Source: Desulfuromonadaceae bacterium
Lineage (GTDB): Bacteria; Desulfobacterota; Desulfuromonadia; Geobacterales; Pseudopelobacteraceae
DNA: 64,000 bases
Direction: 5' to 3'
NCBI GenBank assembly: GCA_028683855.1
Contig: JAQUHA010000006.1
Location: 1 to 64,000 of the forward strand
The notes beneath the pieces were generated by a model, which saw only the letters and a list, made by a program, of their open reading frames with translations, had not been told where the DNA came from and did not search any database. Below are positions 55,324 through 64,000 of the stretch, piece after piece; the first letter of the stretch is position 1, and each line of letters opens with the position of its first letter. A program made the position numbers and the translations under genes.

Positions 55324-56388
55324 ATGAATCTGCGAATTTTAGGAAAAGTAACTATTACAGCCTCTTTGCTTGGGGTTGGCGGGTGTGCCGACAATGAGGC
55401 TCTGCTTAAGAAGGAGACGGCTGAGCAGACAGTTGCTGCAAGCTCTCAGGGCTCCCCCCGTAAAGAGCAGAAAAACATAACTAACTCCATTGCTGCAGTT
55501 GTCAATGATGACATTATTACTCTGTATGATGTAACTAAAGAGTCGCGGCGAATGATAGCTCAAGCTGAAGAAAAAACATCACTAGGCGAAAGTGAACGCA
55601 GAGAAATTCGTCGTACAGCTCTTGATCGACTTATTGAAAAAAAACTTACTGAACAGAAAATAAAAGAGCTAAATATTCAGGTATCCGAGGAAGAGATCCG
55701 CCAGGCAATTGACGACGTTCGCAAACAGAACAACATACCCTCTGAGGATGCTTTAATCGCTGCACTTGCAGGGCAGGGTCTTTCATTCGACCAATACAGA
55801 AAACAGCTTCGCGAACAGATTGAAAAACTAAAGCTGGTTAGCATGGAAGTCAGATCTAAAGTCCACGTATCTGAAACAGAAATGCTTGAATACTATAACG
55901 CAAATTTGCTGAAATACACCGATCAGGAGAGCTATCGCGCACGCCATATTTTCTTTAAGACCGGTGAAAAAGCAACTTCTGCAGATGTTTTACGCTCAAA
56001 GGTTACCGCTATAGCGGTTTTGGCTGATGCTAAAGAAGGGAAGGATTTTGCTGAACTGGCAAAGAAGTTTTCAGAAGATCCGGCTGCTAGGAAAGACGGT
56101 GGAGACCTGGGGAGCTTTAAGAAAGGTGATATGCAACCGGAACTTGAAAAAGCGATTCTGGCTCTTCAACCTGGAGAAGTCAGTGAACTGGTTACCACCC
56201 CGATAGGGTTTCACATTATTAAGCTTGAAGCCAGAACTCCCGGCGAAACAAAGCCCTTTGAATCAGTTAAAGCTGAAATAGAAGAGATAATCTATCGCAA
56301 TAAGTCGGAAGAGCGCTTCAGCCAGTGGGCAAAGGATCTACGGAGCAAAGCTAGCGTTGAAATCAAAAATTCGGACACTATCTTCTGA
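55324..56388 (+). CDS. SurA-like peptidyl-prolyl isomerase lipoprotein
   Basis: The 354-residue protein has a signal with lipobox G-V-G-G-C (Cys 21), a SurA N-terminal chaperone domain (I-A-A-V-V-N-D-D-I-I-T-L-Y-D, about 57-70, then four helices), and one parvulin domain (about 205-310: A-R-H-I-F-F-K-T, G-G-D-L-G-S-F-K-K-G, I-G-F-H-I-I-K-L). It is a single-parvulin relative of SurA, probably serving outer-membrane proteins, and lipidated unlike SurA of E. coli. Its stop abuts the end of a convergent gene. Confidence 0.93.
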   Translation: MNLRILGKVTITASLLGVGGCADNEALLKKETAEQTVAASSQGSPRKEQKNITNSIAAVVNDDIITLYDVTKESRRMIAQAEEKTSLGESERREIRRTALDRLIEKKLTEQKIKELNIQVSEEEIRQAIDDVRKQNNIPSEDALIAALAGQGLSFDQYRKQLREQIEKLKLVSMEVRSKVHVSETEMLEYYNANLLKYTDQESYRARHIFFKTGEKATSADVLRSKVTAIAVLADAKEGKDFAELAKKFSEDPAARKDGGDLGSFKKGDMQPELEKAILALQPGEVSELVTTPIGFHIIKLEARTPGETKPFESVKAEIEEIIYRNKSEERFSQWAKDLRSKASVEIKNSDTIF

Positions 56389-57129
56389 TTACTCCTTACG
56401 ACGTAGAAAGGCGAGAAATTCGTCGCAAGTCAGCTGTTTTTTCCGCACTAAATGTGCAATTTCTCTGCTTAGAGCAATCTTTTCTCCATCTTTAACATTG
56501 TCTTTCAAAAGCACAAAAAGCGGAGTGTTACTGCTGTAGGGATCGAGTCTCAGCCTCTCCTGCAGCTCAAATGCTGACATATCTGGCAACATCTGACCGC
56601 AAAAGATTAGATACACTGGATGTATAGAGGCAAGAGCCAGTGCTTCTTTGCCTGTATAACCCTTTATTATCCCGAAACCCAAAGATTCAAGGGTGTTTGA
56701 AAGTTTTTCCTCCCCTGTTCTTGAAACTGTCATGGCTTGCAGATCCCATGTTTCTGCTTCTTCAGTCAGACCATAAACAGCAAGTCTATCCTGTAAATAC
56801 TGTTCATCAAGCGGAAGTGTGAAAAAACCGGCTACCGGGAAAACACCTCCAACTTTACCTGTTTCACTTAAAAACACCGGCAGCACAGGGATGTTTCTTG
56901 TTAGTGGCGAGGTTTTTATTTTGAGAAGCGTTCCCCACCCATCATCTGAAAAAGGAGAAATATCCAAGACTACCCCAAGCGGTCTTCCAGACTGAATATT
57001 TTCATACTTTTCAAGACGACATAAATATCCACCGGACTGTAAATATCCGGAGATTATCTCTTCCCGTCCACTATCCGGCTTTACACCTAAAATCCAGAGT
57101 TCTCTCCGTTTTTCATAATTGCCAGTCAT
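56389..57129 (-). CDS. double pseudo-receiver protein
   Basis: The 246-residue soluble protein shows two receiver-like modules. The first (about 10-120) keeps an Asp in V-V-L-D-I-S-P, but the conserved Lys is replaced in F-F-T-L-P-L. The second (about 130-240) has L-I-F-C-G-Q-M-L-P-D-M-S, where the phospho-acceptor Asp is missing. It should therefore not signal by ordinary phosphorylation. No DNA-binding or output domain is present, so it may act by protein contact. It is 31 bases downstream of hldE on the same strand and converges with the SurA-like gene at a 0-base gap. Confidence 0.7.
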   Translation of the reverse strand: MTGNYEKRRELWILGVKPDSGREEIISGYLQSGGYLCRLEKYENIQSGRPLGVVLDISPFSDDGWGTLLKIKTSPLTRNIPVLPVFLSETGKVGGVFPVAGFFTLPLDEQYLQDRLAVYGLTEEAETWDLQAMTVSRTGEEKLSNTLESLGFGIIKGYTGKEALALASIHPVYLIFCGQMLPDMSAFELQERLRLDPYSSNTPLFVLLKDNVKDGEKIALSREIAHLVRKKQLTCDEFLAFLRRKE

Positions 57130-57160
57130 ATCAGCCCCCCTCTCATACTAGAATAGTCAA

Positions 57161-58633
57161 TTACTCCAACGAATAAAGTTCAAGAATACGTTCAATAATG
57201 TTAGTAGTTGATTTGCCATCTACAAAAGTAACCAACTCTACCCTCCCACCGTAAGATTCAACTACATCTCGACCTACAACATCATCAAGAAGGTAATCCC
57301 CCCCCTTGGCAAGAATATGAGGTTTGATAGCGGTTATCAGGTTTAACGGCGTGTCTTCATCAAAAACTATAACGTAGTCTATACAATCAAGTGCTGCCAA
57401 TAAATGCGCGCGCTCCTCCTGATCTATCAGTGGCCGTTTAGCACCTTTCAACCTCCGAACAGATGCGTCACTGTTTAATCCCAACACGAGTAGGTCCCCA
57501 AGATTTTTTGCTTTTTGAAGATACTTGACATGCCCCGCATGGAGGAGATCAAAGCATCCGTTAGTAAATACAATCCGTTTACCCTTTAGCTTTTCAGCAG
57601 CTACTTTTTGAATCAGGACATCGAAATTTTTTATTTTTGAGTGGCTATCTTTATGAGCCATTGAGACCGCTTCGATAATCTCCTGGGGGGTAACCACCGA
57701 TGTTCCAAGTTTGCCAACAGCAATCCCCGCTGCAACATTTGCAAGACGGGCAGACTCTGCAAAACCAAACCCGGACGCTATGCCGACGGCAACAGCAGCG
57801 AGCACAGTATCACCAGCACCGGAGACATCGAACACTTCGCGCGCAACGGTAGGTATATTTACCACTTCTCCATTATTCAAAAATAGAGACATCCCCTCCT
57901 CACTACGCGTAATAAGGAGATGTTCCAGAGAAGTCTCGCTCATTATAGCGCTGGCTGCTTCACGCAAGGATTCCTGGTTTGTAATTGGAATTCCGGATGC
58001 TGCTTCAGCCTCTTTTCGATTTGGGGTAAGCAGTGTGGCACCCTTATAACGTGAGTAATCCGTGCCTTTAGGATCAACCAAAACCGGTATTTTCAAAAGA
58101 GCAGCGGCAGCGATGGCTGAAGCAATTACTGCAGGCGTAAGTACCCCCTTATTGTAATCAGACAAAACCAGCACAGAATACTCATGCGTATGCGAAGATA
58201 TCCAGTTGCACAGCTGATGTTCCACTTCATGAGTGAGAGTTTCTCTTGATTCGCGATCAATCCTCACAATCTGCTGATGTGCGGCAACTACTCTTGTTTT
58301 TCGACTTGTACGACGTTCAGGATCCTGAAAAATGGCACTGGTGTTAATTTTGTGATGGCTAAATTGCCCAAGCAGCTCACGACCATTCTGATCATCCCCC
58401 ACCACGGAGCAGACTGAAACCTGAGCTCCGAATGCGGCAAGATTATGAACCACATTACCAGCCCCGCCGAGGCGAAGCTCTTCGCGAATAACATCAACAA
58501 CCTGAACAGGAGCTTCCGGTGAGATACGTTCAGCCCTACCCCAAAGATATTCGTCCAACATGAGATCGCCAACGACCAGACATTTTATCTCAGCGGCATG
58601 AGCAAATAGAGTTTCAACTGCAGCAAGTTCCAC
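57161..58633 (-). CDS. hldE: bifunctional heptose 7-phosphate kinase/heptose 1-phosphate adenylyltransferase
   Basis: HldE carries two steps of ADP-heptose synthesis for the LPS core. The 490-residue protein has an N-terminal ribokinase-like domain (about 1-325, with G-A-G-D-T-V near 280) and a C-terminal nucleotidyltransferase (about 350-490, with F-T-N-G-C-F-D-L-L-H-A-G-H). It is complete. It lies 11 bases after gmhA, the previous enzyme of the route, so the two are co-transcribed. Confidence 0.96.
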   Translation of the reverse strand: MELAAVETLFAHAAEIKCLVVGDLMLDEYLWGRAERISPEAPVQVVDVIREELRLGGAGNVVHNLAAFGAQVSVCSVVGDDQNGRELLGQFSHHKINTSAIFQDPERRTSRKTRVVAAHQQIVRIDRESRETLTHEVEHQLCNWISSHTHEYSVLVLSDYNKGVLTPAVIASAIAAAALLKIPVLVDPKGTDYSRYKGATLLTPNRKEAEAASGIPITNQESLREAASAIMSETSLEHLLITRSEEGMSLFLNNGEVVNIPTVAREVFDVSGAGDTVLAAVAVGIASGFGFAESARLANVAAGIAVGKLGTSVVTPQEIIEAVSMAHKDSHSKIKNFDVLIQKVAAEKLKGKRIVFTNGCFDLLHAGHVKYLQKAKNLGDLLVLGLNSDASVRRLKGAKRPLIDQEERAHLLAALDCIDYVIVFDEDTPLNLITAIKPHILAKGGDYLLDDVVGRDVVESYGGRVELVTFVDGKSTTNIIERILELYSLE

Positions 58634-58644
58634 AGATCCTCCCG

Positions 58645-59217
58645 TTACCTAGAAAACATAGCTTTTTCAACTAGATCGCAAACTATATGAATAATTGTTA
58701 TATGCCCTTCCTGAACTCTGGGTGTATCGTCTGTCGGCACAACGATAGCTAGATCACTGATATCCTTGATGCACCCACCGTCCTTACCGAGAAGAGCGGC
58801 GGTGGCGCAACCCCTTTCGCGAGCCAGTTCAAGCGCTTTAATAACATTTGGAGAATTGCCGCTGGTAGAGATTCCGATAACCAGATCACCCACTGCAGCA
58901 AGAGCCTCAACCTGACGTGAAAAGACTTTGTCAAAACCGTAATCATTACCGATTGCAGTCAAAATGGAAGTGTCCGTTGAAAGAGCAATCGCTGGCAGAG
59001 CGGCACGCTCCATCTTGAAACGCCCCACTATCTCAGCCGCAAAATGCTGGGCATCAGCGGCTGAACCACCGTTTCCCATAACAAGCAGCTTTCCTCCACG
59101 TCCAAATGTAGCCAGGATCATATTAATCATTTCAGCAATTTGCGGAGACAACTCCTTCTCTATACGATTCACCACCTCTTTGTGAGCAGTGAGTTGAGAT
59201 TTTATCTTGTCTATCAT
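58645..59217 (-). CDS. gmhA: phosphoheptose isomerase GmhA
   Basis: GmhA converts sedoheptulose 7-phosphate to D-glycero-D-manno-heptose 7-phosphate. The 190-residue SIS-domain protein has [15 protein letters not shown] (about 50-64) and the metal-site pattern Q-E-G-H-I-T-I-I-H (about 171-179). Its start overlaps the glycosyltransferase gene upstream by 4 bases. It supplies hldE with substrate. Confidence 0.96.
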   Translation of the reverse strand: MIDKIKSQLTAHKEVVNRIEKELSPQIAEMINMILATFGRGGKLLVMGNGGSAADAQHFAAEIVGRFKMERAALPAIALSTDTSILTAIGNDYGFDKVFSRQVEALAAVGDLVIGISTSGNSPNVIKALELARERGCATAALLGKDGGCIKDISDLAIVVPTDDTPRVQEGHITIIHIVCDLVEKAMFSR

Positions 59218-60281
59218 GGCAAAGCCTCCTTAAAATGGGTGCTAAAAACAGATGAATCTATCTTTATGCTATCAAGAAGTTCATCGATTGAAATCGCAAC
59301 CCCTCCTGTAGCAGCGGGAAAGCTCGAAGAGCCTGAAACCATGCGCAACTCAGGTGTGGCAAGCCGCAGTTCAGATATTTTCTTTTTTAAATTATTCAGA
59401 GGAAACAGAAAAGATAACTTTTCCAGCTCTATCCCTGTATGCAATCCATTCCACCCCATCTTGCAAAATGCAGCGTATTGATGCCGATGCAGCAACAGTA
59501 TAAAGCGGTGCCCCCTTCTGGCAGCCTCTAAAATAGCGGCAATGGTATCCGCAAGGGAAATGGCATCAGCATTCTTACCAAAATAAATGCAGTAATACCC
59601 CCCAGTTCCCCAACGAGAGTAATAATGACTGCGACTCCTCTCTGCCATCTCTTTCCTACGTCCCACTGAACCGAACTGTTGTCCGGCGTCACAGGCAAGT
59701 ATCATGGTTTTGGTAATATAGGTAGGATATCCTGATTCTGAAACACGCCGAACATACTCGCGCAGACACCACTCATCCCCATCAAGTTTTTCATCAAAAA
59801 GACCTGCTACCATACACATTTCTGTACGTAAAAGCAGAGTGGCGAAAGAGACCGTACAGCTTTCCATAACAGTACAGCCCGGCGCAAGCTGAGGCAGGAC
59901 AGGTGCAACCTTTCCACAGAAAAGAGGTGAGACAATTCCTGCAGCAGTCGACTCGGCAACCGCAACCAGAGCATCAAGCCAACCCGCCTGCACTGTAACA
60001 GAGGGGCGCACTATTACCGCATAATCGCTGTCAGATCGAGCCAGGCCCATGTTTATAGCTGCAACAAGCCCAATATTTTTTTCTGACTTGATAAAGAGTC
60101 CCTGCTCTCCCAGTGACTCTGAGAACTCCTCCAGCATCAACTCAGTCTCACGGGCACTGCCGTTATCAACTATGATAAGACGTGCTCCGGGAGAATGCTG
60201 TAGAATTGCAGCAAGACAGGCGCGGGTTTCAAAGGGGTTGTTCCAGACCGGAACAAGTATATCAGTAGTGGGGGAGGTCAT
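59214..60281 (-). CDS. family 2 glycosyltransferase
   Basis: The 355-residue GT-A-fold enzyme has [10 protein letters not shown] near the start, V-D-N-G-S in the nucleotide-sugar site (about 37-41), and S-E-K-N-I-G-L. The expected D-x-D-like position reads V-R-P-S-V-T-V, so the metal motif is atypical and its activity is less sure. It precedes gmhA-hldE, which suggests transfer onto a lipopolysaccharide or related polymer. The acceptor and sugar are unknown. Confidence 0.85.
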   Translation of the reverse strand: MTSPTTDILVPVWNNPFETRACLAAILQHSPGARLIIVDNGSARETELMLEEFSESLGEQGLFIKSEKNIGLVAAINMGLARSDSDYAVIVRPSVTVQAGWLDALVAVAESTAAGIVSPLFCGKVAPVLPQLAPGCTVMESCTVSFATLLLRTEMCMVAGLFDEKLDGDEWCLREYVRRVSESGYPTYITKTMILACDAGQQFGSVGRRKEMAERSRSHYYSRWGTGGYYCIYFGKNADAISLADTIAAILEAARRGHRFILLLHRHQYAAFCKMGWNGLHTGIELEKLSFLFPLNNLKKKISELRLATPELRMVSGSSSFPAATGGVAISIDELLDSIKIDSSVFSTHFKEALP

Positions 60282-60304
60282 AGTCAGATAATAGTTATAC
60301 AGAT

Positions 60305-60344
60305 GAAGTCACAGAGGGTTACGACTAACCTGCTCTGCGACTTC
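60305..60344 (-). terminator. intergenic hairpin between mreB and the glycosyltransferase
   Basis: GAAGTCACAGAG (60305-60316) pairs with CTCTGCGACTTC (60333-60344) with one mismatch, and an inner GGTTA/TAACC stem adds five pairs. There is no strong T-run, so it may attenuate rather than end transcription from mreB. Confidence 0.5.
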
Positions 60345-60355
60345 ACGGCAATATA

Positions 60356-61706
<1,351 letters not shown>

Positions 61707-63962
61707 ATGAGTATAAATGTAAGCAAAAAGATGCTGATAAACGTCATGCATCCTGAGGAGACAAGAGTAGCCATCGTTCACGATGGCCGCCTGATGGAGC
61801 TGAATATAGAGATAAGCGGCAAAGAGCAGATTAAGGGGAACATTTACAAGGGCATCGTCCTGCGGGTTGAACCTGGCTTACAGGCTGCATTTGTTGATAT
61901 TGGTCGTACAAAACCCGGTTTCCTGCAGATGGGTGAACTCCATTCAGATTTCTGGCAGTGGCGGGATGACCTCCCGGAAGAACAGCGCAAGAAATATCCG
62001 AGAATACAGGAAGTGCTGCATCGCGGACAGGAACTGCTTGTTCAGGTTGAAAAAGATGAGCGTGACAACAAGGGATCTGCGCTTACGACTTACATTTCTC
62101 TCCCTGGCCGATATATGGTTATGATGCCTGGAAGCGATTCCGCCGGAATATCACGCAAGATCGAACAGGAGAGCGTTAGAAAGAAGTTGAAAGAGATTGT
62201 TGCAGAGATGGAGATCCCTGATGGCATTGGCTACATAATGCGCACTGAGGCGGTTGGGAGAACTCCGGAAGAGTTACAGAAAGATTTCTCAAATCTTACT
62301 GATCTCTACGAATCGATAAAGCTAAAAGCTTCTGAGATCAAAAATGCCGGTGAGATTTACCGTGACAGCGGCCTTATAATTCGCACAATTCGAGACTATT
62401 TCTCTGACGATGTTGATGAAATACTGGTTGACAGCAAAGAAGCATATCGTGAAGCAAAGGATTTTTTCCGCAACACCATGCCTACTTACGAGAAACGCGT
62501 TAAACTTCACAAAGAAAAAAGGCCGATCTTTTCACGGTTTCAACTGGAAGAGCAGATTGATCAAATTTATGAAAAAAAAGTTCCGCTGCCATCAGGTGGC
62601 TCTCTAATAATTGAGCCGACTGAAGCGTTGGTGTCAATTGATGTAAACTCTGGAAAATCAAGTGGCGAACGTGGCATTGAAGACACCGCTTTCAATACTA
62701 ATATCGAAGCTGCCGAAGAGGTCGCCCGTCAGCTTAGACTGAGAGATCTTGGCGGCTTGATCATGATTGATTTCATAGATATGCGCGAGAACAGGCACAA
62801 CATCGAGGTTGAAAAAACACTCAAAAATGCCCTAAAGATGGACAAAGCAAGGGTTAACGTCGGCCGAATATCACAGTTCGGCGTGCTTGAAATGTCACGA
62901 CAACGTATCGCAAAAACTCTCAACGATGCCATCCATCTTGAATGCCCCCACTGCGAAGGGCGGGGCAAAGTAAAGTCGGTTGAAGCGATGGCGGTTTCCT
63001 TCCTAAGAAAAGTACATGCCTCAGCAGCCAAGGGGACTGTTGCCGAAGTCAGGGGGGGGCTTCCCCTCGAAGTAGCCTACTATCTGCTTAACAGAAAAAA
63101 ACGTGAGTTAACACAGATTGAAAATGATTACGAAATTGAAGTAACCGTAAAGGGGAAGACATCCTTCCTTCTTAATCAATTGGAACTTGAAACTATCAGG
63201 CGTGCAAAGCCACACGTTGAAGATGTCTTAAAAAGCGAGGCAGAGGCTGAAGAAGCTCACAAAACATCCTCTAGCGCTCCTGCACAAAAAGTTGAAACTG
63301 AATCAGAAGAAAAAATTGAGCCTATCGCCACAACCGAAGGAACTAAGAAGCGAAAACGTCGCAAAAAGAAGAAGAAACCATCCGCTGAGCCACTCCAGGA
63401 AAGTAATGAAACAACAGCATCAGAGGCTGTAAATGATGAAATGGCGGAATCAGATGAAGCTACCGCAGCAGCGGCAGAAGCCATTCCTTTGGACGCACCT
63501 GATAGCAGCACTGATCAACCTCTAAAACCTAAAAAGAAAAAAAGACGCCGCAGCCGCAGCAAGGGGAGTAAAGAGTCTGAAGTTGCAAACGAAGAGTCAA
63601 GTGACAACGACGCGGCAACAATCCCCCCCCCACCTGCATCGGAAATAAAAGTCGGGATCCCATCAGAAGCAACCGCACCTGCAGAGACAAAAACAAAACG
63701 TACACGCAAAGCAGGCAAGAAGAAAACGGAGCAGGCGGAAACTGAAAAGAGTGAGACTACTGATTCGATTGAGAGCAATCCTGAACCGGTCAAAAAACAA
63801 CCGTCAAAAAAGAAACCACGGGCCGCCGCTGCTAAAGCGCAGGCTTATACTGAAGTTACTGAATTGGTTGAAGAATCACCACCTGCCAAAGTTGTTAAGC
63901 CTAAATCAGTAAAAAAGGGAGTTGTTGCGAAAAAAGCAAAGAGTGCCATTAAAAATGATTAG
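61707..63962 (+). CDS. rng: ribonuclease E/G family endoribonuclease with charged tail
   Basis: This is an endoribonuclease that processes rRNA and mRNA. The 751-residue protein has an S1 RNA-binding domain (about 35-125), the RNase H-like and DNase I-like parts with V-S-I-D-V-N-S-G-K and L-I-M-I-D-F-I-D-M (about 310-360), and the zinc link C-P-H-C-E-G-R-G (about 413-420). About 240 residues after the catalytic core (from about 515) are low complexity, alternating Lys/Arg and Glu blocks (K-K-R-K-R-R-K-K-K-K-K). Tails of this kind are scaffold regions in RNase E, but no known partner motif is clear. The gene ends 38 bases before the window edge. Confidence 0.93.
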   Translation: MSINVSKKMLINVMHPEETRVAIVHDGRLMELNIEISGKEQIKGNIYKGIVLRVEPGLQAAFVDIGRTKPGFLQMGELHSDFWQWRDDLPEEQRKKYPRIQEVLHRGQELLVQVEKDERDNKGSALTTYISLPGRYMVMMPGSDSAGISRKIEQESVRKKLKEIVAEMEIPDGIGYIMRTEAVGRTPEELQKDFSNLTDLYESIKLKASEIKNAGEIYRDSGLIIRTIRDYFSDDVDEILVDSKEAYREAKDFFRNTMPTYEKRVKLHKEKRPIFSRFQLEEQIDQIYEKKVPLPSGGSLIIEPTEALVSIDVNSGKSSGERGIEDTAFNTNIEAAEEVARQLRLRDLGGLIMIDFIDMRENRHNIEVEKTLKNALKMDKARVNVGRISQFGVLEMSRQRIAKTLNDAIHLECPHCEGRGKVKSVEAMAVSFLRKVHASAAKGTVAEVRGGLPLEVAYYLLNRKKRELTQIENDYEIEVTVKGKTSFLLNQLELETIRRAKPHVEDVLKSEAEAEEAHKTSSSAPAQKVETESEEKIEPIATTEGTKKRKRRKKKKKPSAEPLQESNETTASEAVNDEMAESDEATAAAAEAIPLDAPDSSTDQPLKPKKKKRRRSRSKGSKESEVANEESSDNDAATIPPPPASEIKVGIPSEATAPAETKTKRTRKAGKKKTEQAETEKSETTDSIESNPEPVKKQPSKKKPRAAAAKAQAYTEVTELVEESPPAKVVKPKSVKKGVVAKKAKSAIKND

Positions 63963-64000
63963 ATTAACCCTGCTTTATCTGCCATAAACATTACCTTTTC

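Noticed and set aside
63257-63793. Ser/Phe-rich frames opposite the RNase tail
   Set aside because: Antisense of the Lys/Glu-rich tail; low-complexity artefact.

Overview
The window looks like chromosome of a Gram-negative anaerobic deltaproteobacterium of the Desulfuromonadales/Geobacterales type. This is inferred from the gene set and order: murA-hisG-hisD-hisC-hisB with short-form HisG, the hopanoid genes hpnJ-hpnK, hldE/gmhA heptose synthesis, the HypB hydrogenase maturation GTPase, the alternative carboxy-(nor)spermidine polyamine route, and many c-di-GMP and two-component proteins. No 16S rRNA, tRNA, prophage, transposase or CRISPR is visible, and base composition looks even by eye. Almost all of it is ordinary core chromosome, densely packed into short operons.

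Layout. 1-540: a poorly coding edge with a possibly frameshifted small gene and a striking stack of three palindromes. 540-10040 (minus): hypB, an MdlB-like ABC exporter, priA, then a polyamine operon (speA, carboxynorspermidine dehydrogenase, nspC) followed by a small unknown gene. 10200-14430 (plus): hsp20-lon, which are translationally coupled, and an amidohydrolase. 14410-21050 (minus): lspA, a CBS-GGDEF diguanylate cyclase, ileS and hppA. 21287-22117 (plus): a CpoB/YbgF-like lipoprotein. 22197-27060 (minus): murA and four his genes. 27387-30534 (plus): a hybrid sensor kinase overlapping an HD-GYP response regulator. 30535-30941: noncoding, with a terminator and a diverged repeat pair. 30942-34793 (minus): a polar amino-acid ABC importer plus a TSUP permease. 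34881-36655: three small or uncharacterised genes. 36798-41798 (plus): hpnJ, hpnK, a small EamA-like membrane protein, proC and polyphosphate:AMP phosphotransferase. 41828-45004: cobS, a phosphofructokinase and an Old Yellow Enzyme. 45305-50066 (minus): aroF, a Crp/Fnr regulator, transketolase and thiL. 50102-53799 (minus): four genes for exported proteins (two CsgG-like, one beta-barrel, one FlgT/LPP20-like). 54234-56388 (plus): two parvulin-type lipoprotein chaperones. 56389-61399 (minus): a pseudo-receiver protein, hldE, gmhA, a glycosyltransferase and mreB. 61707-63962 (plus): an RNase E/G with a long charged tail.

Themes. Envelope biogenesis recurs (mreB, murA, lspA, SurA-like chaperones, heptose synthesis, hopanoid tailoring, CpoB). 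c-di-GMP signalling is represented by both a synthase with an inhibition site and an HD-GYP hydrolase. Phosphate-energy enzymes (membrane pyrophosphatase, polyP:AMP phosphotransferase, a mixed-signature PFK) suggest flexible use of PPi and polyP.

The best candidate for something undescribed is the four-gene exported-protein operon at 50102-53799. Next are the diverged repeat pair at 30693-30815, the palindrome stack at 409-479, and the promoter with an embedded inverted repeat at 35336-35384. All functional statements rest on reading translated sequence and motifs; no database search was run.
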